Shown here piece by piece: positions 10,875-19,635 of a stretch of 64,000 nucleotides of DNA (positions are counted from its first letter, which is position 1; each line of letters opens with the position of its first letter). Origin of the DNA: Diacronema lutheri (lineage: Eukaryota > Haptophyta > Pavlovophyceae > Pavlovales > Pavlovaceae); contig JAGTXO010000012.1 of assembly GCA_019448385.1 (NCBI GenBank), positions 942,422 to 1,006,421 on the forward strand, given 5' to 3'. The notes under the pieces are model-generated. The model saw only the letters and a list, made by a program, of their open reading frames with translations. It did no database searches and was not told where the DNA came from. A program made the position numbers and the translations under genes.

Positions 10875-12887
10875 TCAACGCGCAAAACGGCCTCCAGCGG
10901 GCGGCCGCGGCGGCCGCGGCGCGCGCGCGCGCCGCTCCACGCCGGCTGCGCGCTCGTGGTTTTGCCCGGGCGCGCGCACGGGCGCTCGTTCGCGGCCGGC
11001 CACGCCGCGTGTCGCCGCGCGCGCCTGGCCCCAGTCCGGCTTTGAGCCCTCGCCATCGCCCCCCTTGGCCTTGTCCTTCTCCATGCCCAACGGCGCTCGC
11101 TCAGGGACAGTGTTGCCCCCGACCCCGCCCTCTCCCTCGCTCTCCGCCTGCGATCGTGGCAGCCACGTTGACGAATCCTCAGCGAGCGGCCGTATGCGCG
11201 TGTTGAGCTGCCCGTCAAAAGAGGCGAGCCGCCGTTTCTCCGTCCAGTCGACGAGTGAGACGACGCTTCCACTCGCGCCCGCGCGGCCCGTGCGGCCGGC
11301 GAGGTGCACGTAACGGTCAACATCGGGTGGCAGCTGGAGCAGCATCACCAGACCGACGTGCGGGATGTCGAGGCCGCGCGCACACTCCTCCGATGCGACG
11401 AGGATGGGCGGCGGCACGCCCGCGCGCTCCGCGGCGGTCCGCTGAAGGTCGGCGAGGAGCGCGTGGCGCGCGTCGACGCGCGCCGCGTCCGGTTGATCGT
11501 CGGCGACGTCGCCGCCGAGCGCGTCGAAGAGGCCGCGCACGCTCCGCCCGCCGTGCTCGTCGGCGCCGAGCAGCTCGCCGAGCGCCGCGACCGCGCGCGG
11601 CACCGACGTGCCCGGCAGCAAAAAGATCAACGTGAGCACCGCCGGGCGCGAGGCGAGCAGCGCGGCGGCCGCGCCGAGGCGATCGGGCACGTCAGCGTAG
11701 GCGGCGGCGCAGTACGCATGGCTGACTGTCGGCGGAATGCCCACGCGCCGCTGGCTGGACAGCGCCGGCGCTGGCGACGCGCCGTCGGCGCCGACGGCGC
11801 CGTCCAACGCGGCGCTCGGGTCGGGCGTGGCGAGGAGCTGAAGCGCGTGGACGGACGGCGCCCTGAGCAGCCGCGTGAGCTCCTCGCGCAGCGGCCTGCC
11901 TACCGTCGCCGAGAGCGCGACCGTCTGGAACGCGCCGCACGCCCAGCCCGCCACCTCGGCGGCGGTTGGCCGGCGCGCGCCAGGCGCGGCGGGCGGCGAC
12001 GGCGGCGGCAGGGGCCCCAGATGCTGCGCGACGAACTCGGCGAGCGCGAGCGCGGCAGGCCTCGGGTGCGCCGCGCGCTTGAGCTTGTCCGCGCGCGTCG
12101 CGTACTTTGAGAGCGGCTGCAGCAGTGCGTCCGCCTCGTCGAGCACGACGCAGCCGCAGAGCGACAGGACGGGCGCAAGGCGGGCGGACCGGACCGCCGA
12201 GAGGAGGGGGTTGGGCGTACAGACGAGGAGCGAAGCGGTCGCCACCTCCCCGGCCTCCGCCGCGCTCAGTGCCTCGTGCGGCTTGAGCAGCAGCCCGACG
12301 CGCAGCGGCGCGACGCGCTCGCCGCCGCCACCCGCGCGCGCCGCGCCACTCGCCGCCGCGTCCGCCGCGTCGCGGTACGCGGCGAAGAGGAGGCGCGCCT
12401 CCGCGGCGATCTGCACGGCGAGCTCCTGCCCCGGCACGAGCACGATCACGCGGCCGGGATCTGCCGCCTCGTCGCCCTCGCCTTCGCCCTCGCACCCGCC
12501 GTGCAGCCGCGCGACGAGCGGGAGGAGGAACGCGAGCGTCTTCCCCGAGCCCGTCGGCGCGTGCAGGAGCGCCGAGGCGCCGCGCGCGAGGGGTGCGGTC
12601 GCGGCGAGCTGGATGGGCGTGGGCGACGAGATGCCACGTGACGCGAGCGCGCCGAGCACCGCCGCGGGCACGGGCAGCCCGGCGAACGAGCACGCGTTCG
12701 CCGGCGGCGCGGGCGCGCCGTCAGACATCCGTGCCGCCGCGGCCGAGGCGAGGGCGCGCGCCCCGCGCGGCCGTGCGACGGCCGAGCAATGCAGCTGTGT
12801 CGCGCGCGCCGCGCCGCCGCCAAGCAGCCCGCGCGCCGCCGCCGCCGAGCGGCTCGCGAGCAGCGCCGCGAGCAGCGCGGCCGGCAT
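10875..12887 (-). CDS. DEAD-box RNA helicase, probably organelle-targeted
   Basis: Single exon, 670 aa. After an Ala/Arg-rich leader that looks like an organelle transit peptide come the Q motif ([11 protein letters not shown]), Walker A APTGSGKT, motif II DEAD, motif III SAT, and motifs V-VI with ECARGLDIP and [10 protein letters not shown]. These are the ordered signatures of the ATP-dependent RNA-unwinding core. Leu instead of Arg in the usual HRxGR is shared by some plastid DEAD helicases (family knowledge). The C-terminal 100 residues are basic and Gly/Arg-rich, fitting RNA binding. It shares a 72-bp divergent intergenic region with the NDUFA3-like gene, and its stop lies 89 bp upstream of the GPS gene's start. 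Confidence 0.9.
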   Translation of the reverse strand: MPAALLAALLASRSAAAARGLLGGGAARATQLHCSAVARPRGARALASAAAARMSDGAPAPPANACSFAGLPVPAAVLGALASRGISSPTPIQLAATAPLARGASALLHAPTGSGKTLAFLLPLVARLHGGCEGEGEGDEAADPGRVIVLVPGQELAVQIAAEARLLFAAYRDAADAAASGAARAGGGGERVAPLRVGLLLKPHEALSAAEAGEVATASLLVCTPNPLLSAVRSARLAPVLSLCGCVVLDEADALLQPLSKYATRADKLKRAAHPRPAALALAEFVAQHLGPLPPPSPPAAPGARRPTAAEVAGWACGAFQTVALSATVGRPLREELTRLLRAPSVHALQLLATPDPSAALDGAVGADGASPAPALSSQRRVGIPPTVSHAYCAAAYADVPDRLGAAAALLASRPAVLTLIFLLPGTSVPRAVAALGELLGADEHGGRSVRGLFDALGGDVADDQPDAARVDARHALLADLQRTAAERAGVPPPILVASEECARGLDIPHVGLVMLLQLPPDVDRYVHLAGRTGRAGASGSVVSLVDWTEKRRLASFDGQLNTRIRPLAEDSSTWLPRSQAESEGEGGVGGNTVPERAPLGMEKDKAKGGDGEGSKPDWGQARAATRGVAGRERAPVRAPGQNHERAAGVERRARAPRPPRPPAGGRFAR

Positions 12888-12959
12888 CGAGGCCGTGCGC
12901 GTGGAGGGGTCGGATTTTAAAAAGCCCGCGCGTCGGCAGGCTCAAAGCACCACAGAGAG
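12888..12959. promoter_or_regulatory. Short divergent promoter (helicase / NDUFA3-like)
   Basis: Only 72 bp separate the two start codons. An AT-rich block ATTTTAAAAAG about 40 bp upstream of the plus-strand ATG is the single TATA-like stretch in this GC-rich region. No experimental support. Confidence 0.4.
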
Positions 12960-13333
12960 ATGGTGCTGCGCTTCGTCAAGATCTGCTGCGAGCGCGAGCC
13001 GGTGATCGTGACGAGCTGCGTGATCGGCGGGATCGGTGCGCGCGAGGGCGCGGAAAGATGCGTCATTCACCTCGCCCCCTCGCTCTTGCCGGCCACCCAC
13101 TCACCGCGCCGCCCCGCGCGCGCGGCCATCCCCGCGCGCGCGCCGCGCCCGCCGCGGCGCCCGAGCGCGCAGGCTTCTTGCTGCCGCTCATCTCGCCGGT
13201 GCGGCAGGCGAAAGACGGCACGTATCTCGAGCGCCTTGAGGCGCGGCGTGCTGCCTACCAACCGACGGAGGACGCCTCGCCGGGCGCTCGCAGCGTCCGC
13301 AGCTACATGCGCTCATCGTGGGGCGTCCTCTGA
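12960..13333 (+). CDS. NDUFA3: NDUFA3/B9-like subunit of mitochondrial complex I
   Basis: Exons 12960-13035 and 13173-13333 (phase-1 intron, donor GTGCGCGC, acceptor GCGCAG) give 78 aa, the size of animal NDUFA3 (about 84). The join reads EREPVIVTSCVIGGIGFLLPLISP, matching the family pattern in which a basic N-terminus and EPV lead into one transmembrane helix followed by LPPLSP. The protein would be an accessory inner-membrane subunit of NADH:ubiquinone oxidoreductase. Assignment rests on this short pattern plus length, so a different single-span mitochondrial subunit is possible. About 360 bp downstream (13334-13696) carry no recognisable gene. Confidence 0.65.
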
Positions 13334-13696
13334 GCGCGCCGCGGGCGCGCCTGTCGGAGCCGGGCGTGGCATGCGCGCGGCGTCAGCTGGGCGCTGCGAT
13401 GCCGCGGGCGCCGCGGTGCGGTGGCCGCTGGGCATCCTCAGCGCCACCCCGCTGGGTGCCGTACACGCGCTCGCCGACCCGCGCGCGGCGTGAGTGTCCA
13501 CCCATGCTCGCGGTGTGAGAGGCAAAGCGGTTTGCGATGCGAATGCTCAGACGGGGAAGGATCTGCCGTGAAGGGCCCGGAGTTGGTCATGACCGTCATG
13601 AGCTCATCGCCGATCAGTGCGATCACCGGCGAAAAACCGCAACAGCTGCAGTCTTGCGATCACACCCTTTTTAGTTTTTACCCTCTTTTTTCAAAA

Positions 13697-14974
13697 ATGC
13701 CCGCCACACAGGGACGCGCGTTTGCAAAAATAATGCGCTCGATCGCGCTCGGGGCGCTGGCCGTGCTCTTCCTCGGCTCAGGGCGGGAGACGAGCGCCAA
13801 GGGGCCGGTGAGCGCGCTGCGTTCGATTGCGCGAGGGCTTCGGCCGGCGTCGCTGCGCGCGCCGCGTACCGTGCCGGCCAAGGCGCCCGTGCGGCTGCAG
13901 TGGAAGTCGGCGCGCACGACCAAAAAGAGCAAAAAGCGCTTGCGCCGCGAGCGCAGCCAGCACGGCGCGCGGATCTCGGCATACTGCATCGGCGCGGAGA
14001 TCGACGTGGAGGCGCTGAGCGAGGCGACCATCGCGCAGGACGGCCGCGTGTGGAAGGGGCAGGCCTTTGACGACACGTGGCACCTCTCGTCGCCGGGCAT
14101 AAGCCTGTCGGCCGCCGACGCGGCCGACGGCGCCGAGGACGACGGGCCCTCGAATATCTTCATCATGCCGTACGGGTGCGTGGTCTTCTGGAAGCTCCGT
14201 CCCGACGAGGAGGCCTCGTTCCTCGAGCTGCTCGCCCCCTTCACCCACGAGCCCGTCGACAAGGTCGAGTACGACTCCCTCACCCTCGCGCCCACGCCGC
14301 ACGCGCACGCGGCGGGCGGCGAGGGTTCGTGCGACGAAGCGGGGCCGGTGGTGGACGCGGACGCGGCGCCGCTCGCCGAGCTCGCGCCCGTCGGCTCGAG
14401 CCCGCCGTCGCGCAAGGTGTCGGAGGAGGTTGTGACGCTCGGCTCGGACACGGCCGCCGAGAAGCTCGCGATCTCGTTTGCGCTCGCGCAGTCGGTCAAG
14501 CTCTCGCTGCTCGAGGAGGAGCTGGACAAGCAGGTGTCGGCGATTCGGCACATCCCCGAGCAGATGAGCAAGCGCGGCCACGTCCGCTTCTCCGCGCGTG
14601 AGGTGAACCGCATGACGGGCAAGCTCTTCATCTTCCGTTCCGAGGTGAACCTTTATTCCGATATCCTCGACGGGCAGCCGTCGTGGTTCTGGGACAACGA
14701 GGACTTTGCGCCGCAGTACGAGGCGACCGCGCAGTACCTTGAGCTCGAGAGCCGCGTCGACGTGTACAACCAGCGCCTCGACATTGTGGGCGAGCTCGTC
14801 GACAACCTCAACGACCGACTCGTCCACTCGCACTCCGCTAAGCTCGAGTGGATCATCATCTGGCTCATCGTCACGGAGATTGTCGTCGGGTTCGTGCCGC
14901 ACGCGAACGTTGTAGGGCTCGTCCCGCGCCTCGCGCAGTCCGCCGCGCGCCTCTTCACGCGCGGCGCGATCTGA
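13697..14974 (+). CDS. DUF155 / RMND1-Sif2-like protein
   Basis: Single exon, 425 aa from ATG 13697, which follows an AT-rich leader (TTTTTAGTTTTTACC...). Landmarks of the YagE/DUF155 family: ISAYCIGAEIDVEAL near residue 95, IFIMPYGCVVFWKL, the segment EKLAISFALAQSVKLSLLEEEL, IPEQMSKRG, WDNEDFAPQYEATAQYLEL, and a C-terminal membrane helix IIIWLIVTEIVVGF. Family members (yeast Rmd1/Sif proteins, human RMND1) are membrane-anchored; the mitochondrial ones support translation. The N-terminus (MRSIALGALAVLFLG, then basic) may be a targeting signal. An in-frame ATG at 13733 is an alternative start. Confidence 0.85.
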   Translation: MPATQGRAFAKIMRSIALGALAVLFLGSGRETSAKGPVSALRSIARGLRPASLRAPRTVPAKAPVRLQWKSARTTKKSKKRLRRERSQHGARISAYCIGAEIDVEALSEATIAQDGRVWKGQAFDDTWHLSSPGISLSAADAADGAEDDGPSNIFIMPYGCVVFWKLRPDEEASFLELLAPFTHEPVDKVEYDSLTLAPTPHAHAAGGEGSCDEAGPVVDADAAPLAELAPVGSSPPSRKVSEEVVTLGSDTAAEKLAISFALAQSVKLSLLEEELDKQVSAIRHIPEQMSKRGHVRFSAREVNRMTGKLFIFRSEVNLYSDILDGQPSWFWDNEDFAPQYEATAQYLELESRVDVYNQRLDIVGELVDNLNDRLVHSHSAKLEWIIIWLIVTEIVVGFVPHANVVGLVPRLAQSAARLFTRGAI

Positions 14975-15197
14975 GCGAGCGCGGGCGATCGCCATCGCCA
15001 TCGCCATCGGCGGGTCTCGCCTTTTGCGGCGGCCGTGGCCGTGGCATTGTGCCCTTTGGCTTTCCTGCTCGCACGCGCGCGGCACGCCGCGTGAAGGGCG
15101 CGGCCGGACGTAGGGGCGGTAGGGCCCCGTCAGGCTGAGTCAGCAGACTGCAAGTCGTTTGGGCCGTCCCAGGCTCCCGGCGGTACTTCCGCGAACC

Positions 15198-16377
15198 ATG
15201 TCGGCGCCCGCCGCGCAGACGCCAACGTGCATCGCGATCATCGGCGCGGGCCACGTGGGCGGGCCGACGGCCGTGATGATTGCGCACAAGTGCCCACACC
15301 TCAAGGTGCTCGTGACCGACGCCAACCCGCGTAAGCTGGCCGCGTGGCAGTCAGACAAGCCGCCCGTCTACGAGCCGGGCCTCAAGGAAGTCCTGCAAAT
15401 CGTGCGCGGCACCAACCTCTTCTTCACGCCCGACTTGCCGTCGGTCGTGCGCCAGGCGCAGCTCATCTTTGTCGCAGTCACCACGCCGCTCAAATCGGCC
15501 GGCATCGGCGCGGGCATGGCGCCCGACGTGCGCTTCTGGGAGTCGGTCGCGCGCCAGATTGGCGCTGTCGCCGACGAGCCCAAGGTGGTGATCGAGCGCT
15601 CGACGGTGCCGGTGCGGACGGCGCGGCTCATGGCCCAGCTGCTCCGCCCGCCTGTCTCCAAGGTGCGTCACGAGGTCCTGTCCAACCCGTCCTTCTTTGC
15701 GTCGGGCACCGCGCTTGTCGACCTTGCATCGCCCGATGTTGTCCTCATCGGCGGCGAAGACACGCCGACCGGCCGTGCGGCGGTGGCGGCGCTGTCGAGC
15801 GTGTACGCGCATTGGGTGCCGATGCGTAACATCAAGACCTCGGGCGTCTGGTCCGCCGAGCTCGCCAAGCTGACGGCCAATGCGTTCCTCGCGCAGCGCA
15901 TCGCATCAATGAACGCCATCTCGGCTGTGTGCGAGGCGAGCGATGCGGAGGTGGGTGAGGTCGCCAAGGCGATCGGCACGGACTCGCGCATCGGCTCCAA
16001 GCACCTGCAGGTGCTGCGCCCGTGCGTGCGTACGCACGTGCGCGCGCGCGCGCGCGCTGACCATCGCGTGGGCATGGCATGGCGCGCACACAGGCGGGCA
16101 TTGGGTTTGGTGGCGCGTGCTATCCAACGCATCTGCGCAACTTGGTGTACCTCTGCCGGCACCACGACCTGCCCGAGGTGGCGAGCTACTGGCAGGCCGT
16201 GCTCGACATGAACACGTGGCAGCGTGAGCGTTTCACTGAGGAGATTGTGCGCACGCTCTTCAACACTGTCGCCGGCAAGAAGATTGCGGTGCGGCGCAGA
16301 CCCCTTCCCCCCCCCCCCCCCCCCCCCCCCCCAACCTGCGCCGACAACCAAACCAACCCCCCCCCCCCCTCCCCCCC

Positions 16378-16417
<40 letters not shown>

Positions 16418-17025
16418 CCGGGCAGGTGCTTGGCTTTGCGTACAAGCGGGACACGTCAGACATCCGCGAGACGCCCGCCAAGTATGTGTGCGCGCGGCTG
16501 CTCGACGAGGGCGCCGAGCTGTCGATCTACGACCCGCAGGTCTCGCGCACAGCCATTGAGCAGGCGCTCGGTGCAGCGGCGGGCTGGCAGGACGTTGTGA
16601 TCGACGATCGTCCAGACGTGCCCACCACGCCCGTGTCGCCGGGCACGGCCGCCGCGCGCCTGCTGCTCGCCGGCTCGTCTGCGGCGGCGGCTGAGGCTGC
16701 GCGCTCGGCGGCCAACGCGGTCAAGCTGTCCATCGAGTCCGACGCCTACCTCGCGTGCGCGGGCGCGCATGCGCTCGTCGTGCTGACCGACTGGGACGAG
16801 TTCAAGACGCTCGACTACTCGCGCATCTACGGCACCATGAAGCGGCCATGCTTTGTATTTGATGGGCGGTGCATCCTCGACGCGCCCGCCCTCCGCCGTA
16901 TCGGCTTCAGCGTGCGCGCGATCGGCTCGGCGGCGCACAAGGTTGCCGCGCCGCCGCCGCCGCCGCCCGCGAGCGCGGCCGACCTCAAGATCGCGCTGCA
17001 GGTCTCGGGCCCGCTCGACTACTGA
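15198..17025 (+). CDS. UGDH: UDP-glucose 6-dehydrogenase
   Basis: Exons 15198-16010, 16094-16288 and 16426-17025, all phase 0, give 535 aa. It oxidises UDP-glucose to UDP-glucuronate with NAD+, feeding wall and mucilage polysaccharides. The N-terminal Rossmann fold shows IAIIGAGHVGG; the sugar-binding region has SRIGSKHLQ-AGIGFGGACYPTHLRNLVYL, with the catalytic Cys after GFGGA, split by intron 1; the C-terminal domain starts KKIAVLGFAYKRDTSDIRETPA, split by intron 2. It is longer than the usual 460-490 residues because of an Ala-rich insertion before the last domain. Intron 2 is a poly-C tract. Confidence 0.95.
16301..16419 (+). repeat. Poly-C tract filling UGDH intron 2
   Basis: Nearly uninterrupted cytosines with a few other bases make up most of the 137-bp intron, ending CCCCGGGCAG. 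It acts as an extreme polypyrimidine tract; its exact length is doubtful because such runs are hard to sequence. Confidence 0.85.
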
Positions 17026-17059
17026 GACCACCGAAAAAAGCACAGCATGCCAGCACGTG

Positions 17060-17133
17060 CAGCACGCGTGGGCACTTGGCGGCCCATCGGGTGGTGCAGC
17101 ACGCGTGGACACTTGGCGGCCCATCAGCGGGTG
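17060..17133 (+). repeat. Two 37-bp tandem repeats between convergent genes
   Basis: Two near-identical copies beginning CAGCACGCGTG and containing CACTTGGCGGCCCATC lie in the 204-bp gap between the UGDH stop and the stop of the convergent BART-START gene. Confidence 0.65.
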
Positions 17134-17229
17134 CTCAATCAGCGTCAACTGCATCGAGCGCTCGAGCTCTACGCCCGCGATCTTCCCAGAGTTCGCCTTG
17201 GCCGCCTGTTGCCTGTACGCAATCAACTT

Positions 17230-18515
17230 TCACTTGAGGCCGACGTGCTTCTTGTAGCGCATCATGTCTGCCTTGACCTGCTTGGCGAACGTGTTGCTCA
17301 TCCACATGTTGCTCAGCCACTCGGGCACTGCCTGCATCTGCTGGTCGATCGTTTGCACACGGCACACGCCCTCGCCCGCCGGCTCGAGTGTCGCGACGCG
17401 CAGCATGGACATGGATGATGTGTCGGGCGCGTCGCTCTTCAGGTCCCACCCGGCTGCGGGCGGTGACGGCAAGGCGGCGGCGCGCGGCGCGCGGCGTGCG
17501 GCGCGCGCGTGGGCGTGTGGCTCGCGCGCGCGCGTGCGCGGCGCGCGCGCTCTTGCGCTCTTGCGCGATTGCGCCTACTCATCACGTAGCTGACCGAACC
17601 GGGCTTGGGCGCGTCCTCCTCGATGGCGATGCGGAAGGTCATCTTGCTCGGGATCGACTTGATCAGCTTGGCGACGCCAGGCATCTTGAAGTGGAGGGTA
17701 CACACGACATCGTGCACCTTGCCCGCGCGCTCGTCGCGGTGTACCTCGACGCGGTCGGCCATCTGGTTCCAACGGCTGCGGTCGGGCACGCTCATGTCAA
17801 TCATGCACGTGACCGCGTGCGGCACGCTCAGGTCGATGAGCATCGAGAGGCGCGCGTAACGCACGCCGTTGAGCGTGGTCGTCTCGAGCAGCATCTCGTC
17901 CTTCTTCAGCACCGCCTGCTTCCACTCCACGCTCGCGCCCTCGGCAGAGAGCTGCATGAGCGCGCGCGCCTGCTCGACCATCACCTTGGGGAGCGCCGTG
18001 CGATCGAGCGTCTGCAGCGGAGCGTCCGAGTCGGCGACGACGGCGACGACGGGGCGCGATGTGGTGGCCATGTTGGCCATCAGCATCAGGTTCTTGAACG
18101 TCTCAAAGTCCGTGAGCGACAGGAGAAAATCGATGTACGCGCCGGTCCCCTCCGGGTCCTCCGTGTGCGCCCGCGCCTCCATGAAGCCGGGCAGGTTGCT
18201 CAGGAGCTCGTCCATGTTCACGTCCTTCGCGAGGTCGACAAGCGTCTTCTCCATGAGCTCAACGTACTGCTCATGCAGCGCCGTGTATTCAAACTTGTTT
18301 TCATCCGTGAACTCGAAGACAGAGCGGTGTTGCTGCACGAACGCGCTGTTCACCTGCTGGAACGCGTCGCTCGCGATGACGGCGCCGAGCTTCTTGAGGT
18401 TCTTGATCACGGACTTCTCGCCCTCCGTCCAGTCGACGAGCTGCTTGGCCGCGGTGTTTGCCTTGCTGCTCGCAAGCTGCGCGTCGCGCTCAGCAGCGGC
18501 GATGGCAGCGTCCAT
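17230..18515 (-). CDS. BART-domain plus START-like protein
   Basis: Exons 18515-17579 and 17453-17230 (phase-1 intron, donor GTAGGC) give 386 aa. Residues about 30-150 match the ARL2-binding (BART) domain seen in ARL2BP and CFAP36: FEFTDENKFEYTALHEQYVELMEKTL and the closing FLLSLTDFETFKNLM. Residues about 190-386 look like a START-type lipid-binding fold: VRYARLSMLIDLS, WNQMADRVEVHRDE, then GWDLKSDAP across the splice and an amphipathic C-terminal helix. BART domains bind ARL2/ARL3-type GTPases; a link between ciliary small GTPases and lipid transfer is inferred. ATG 18515 is preferred; ATG 18572 is in frame upstream. Confidence 0.75.
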
Positions 18516-18623
18516 CTCTGATCGGTGTCGGCGGCGAGGTCGTCGGCAGTGACGCTCCTTGATGGCTCCCACCTCCTAGTAAGTTCCCGTAACGACGGTG
18601 CCAAGGGAAACGTTGCCCGATCA

Positions 18624-18665
18624 GGAAAGCCGATATACTAACGACGCTTTCCGACGGGTCAACAG
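18624..18665 (+). repeat. Dispersed TACTAAC repeat, copy B (short)
   Basis: GGAAAGCCGATATACTAACG followed by ACGCTTTCC and a GGGTCAACAG tail. It shares the head of copies A, C and D but lacks their downstream 90 bp. The GGAAAGCCGATATAC part recurs at about 18961, upstream of copy D. Confidence 0.6.
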
Positions 18666-18811
18666 ATGGGGTCAGGAAGTGCGCAGCGAGGCGCCAGGCG
18701 GAGCAGGCCCAAAGGCCCACTCGCGCCTAGCCACCGCGCGCCGCCGCCCGCGCGCCGCCGCACCGGTGGCCGCCGTCAATCACACCACCGGCCGACGCGC
18801 ACGCGCACGCA

Positions 18812-18946
18812 TATACTAACGACGCTTACGGCTTACAGCGGGTCAGCAGGAGGGGCGCGCACGGGGCCGAGGCGTGACGGAGGGAGCGAGCGAAAGGGCG
18901 CACGCAACATCAGGCCGAAATCAGGGCGTCGACCCTGTGCACGCCG
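18812..18946 (+). repeat. Dispersed TACTAAC repeat, copy C
   Basis: Full-length copy from ATATACTAACGACGCTTACG to GACCCTGTGCACGCCG. It differs from copy D by a small insertion after the head and a few changes near GGCCGAGG. Confidence 0.75.
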
Positions 18947-19001
18947 GCAGCGGGAACGGTCGGAAAGCCGATATACCACTTGAAGGACAGAGCCTCGGGT
19001 A

Positions 19002-19130
19002 CATACTAACGACGCTTACAGGCGGGTCAGCAGGAGGGGCGCGCACGGGGCCGAGGCTGGACAAACGGAGCGAGCGAAAGGGCGCACGCAACATCAGGCC
19101 GAAATCAGGGCGTCGACCCTGTGCACGCCG
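19002..19130 (+). repeat. Dispersed TACTAAC repeat, copy D
   Basis: Full-length copy, nearly identical to copy C at a start-to-start distance of 190 bp and to copy A for its first 100 bp. It ends at GTGCACGCCG. Confidence 0.75.
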
Positions 19131-19635
19131 CGTACATAGGTACTAGGTACCGTGCGGAAGCCACGACTTTCAAGAGTCTCGACTGACGGACAGATCAAGG
19201 GACAGATGCTGTGTGTCAGTGTGTGTGCATGCGGCGCACGCGGCGGTCGTTGGCGGCAGGCGCGCGCAGCGGCGGCAGCCCCGAGCGGGGCTGCGCGCGG
19301 CTGCTGCGCGGGTGCCGACTCAGACACACTCGAGTGCAGAGGAAGGGCCGGACATGTCGCGGGATGTGGCGTTGGCGGTGCGCAGATTGGAAGGGGAGGG
19401 AGAGGGTTCATGCTGATGAGAGGTGAGAGGGGCAAGGACGGGATGAGGCCGAAAAGGAAACGGAGGCAGGGCAGGAGCCGAAAGGAATGCGATGGATCAC
19501 GAAGGGAAGGCCGAGCCGACGGTGCGCCAGCTGCGCACAAGGGTCGGCAAAGCGGCGGCTGGGTGGGGCAGCTGCGGCTGGGCGACGAGCGCAGCGGGTC
19601 GGGGCGGCGGTGGCGTGCCGACTGGGCGGCGGGGC
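19131..19635. other. Non-coding stretch downstream of the LOV-like/HSF gene
   Basis: About 500 bp with no frame resembling a gene. It is purine-rich on the plus strand (GGAGGGAGAGGG, GAAAAGGAAACGGAGG), so pyrimidine-rich in the transcript of the minus-strand gene ending at 19636, and may hold its 3'UTR. Confidence 0.5.

Noticed and set aside
8432-11206. A 924-codon Gly/Leu-rich plus-strand frame
   Set aside because: It is the complement of the SPPP-coding repeat; low complexity keeps several frames open. The minus strand has signal peptide, GPS motif and TM helices.
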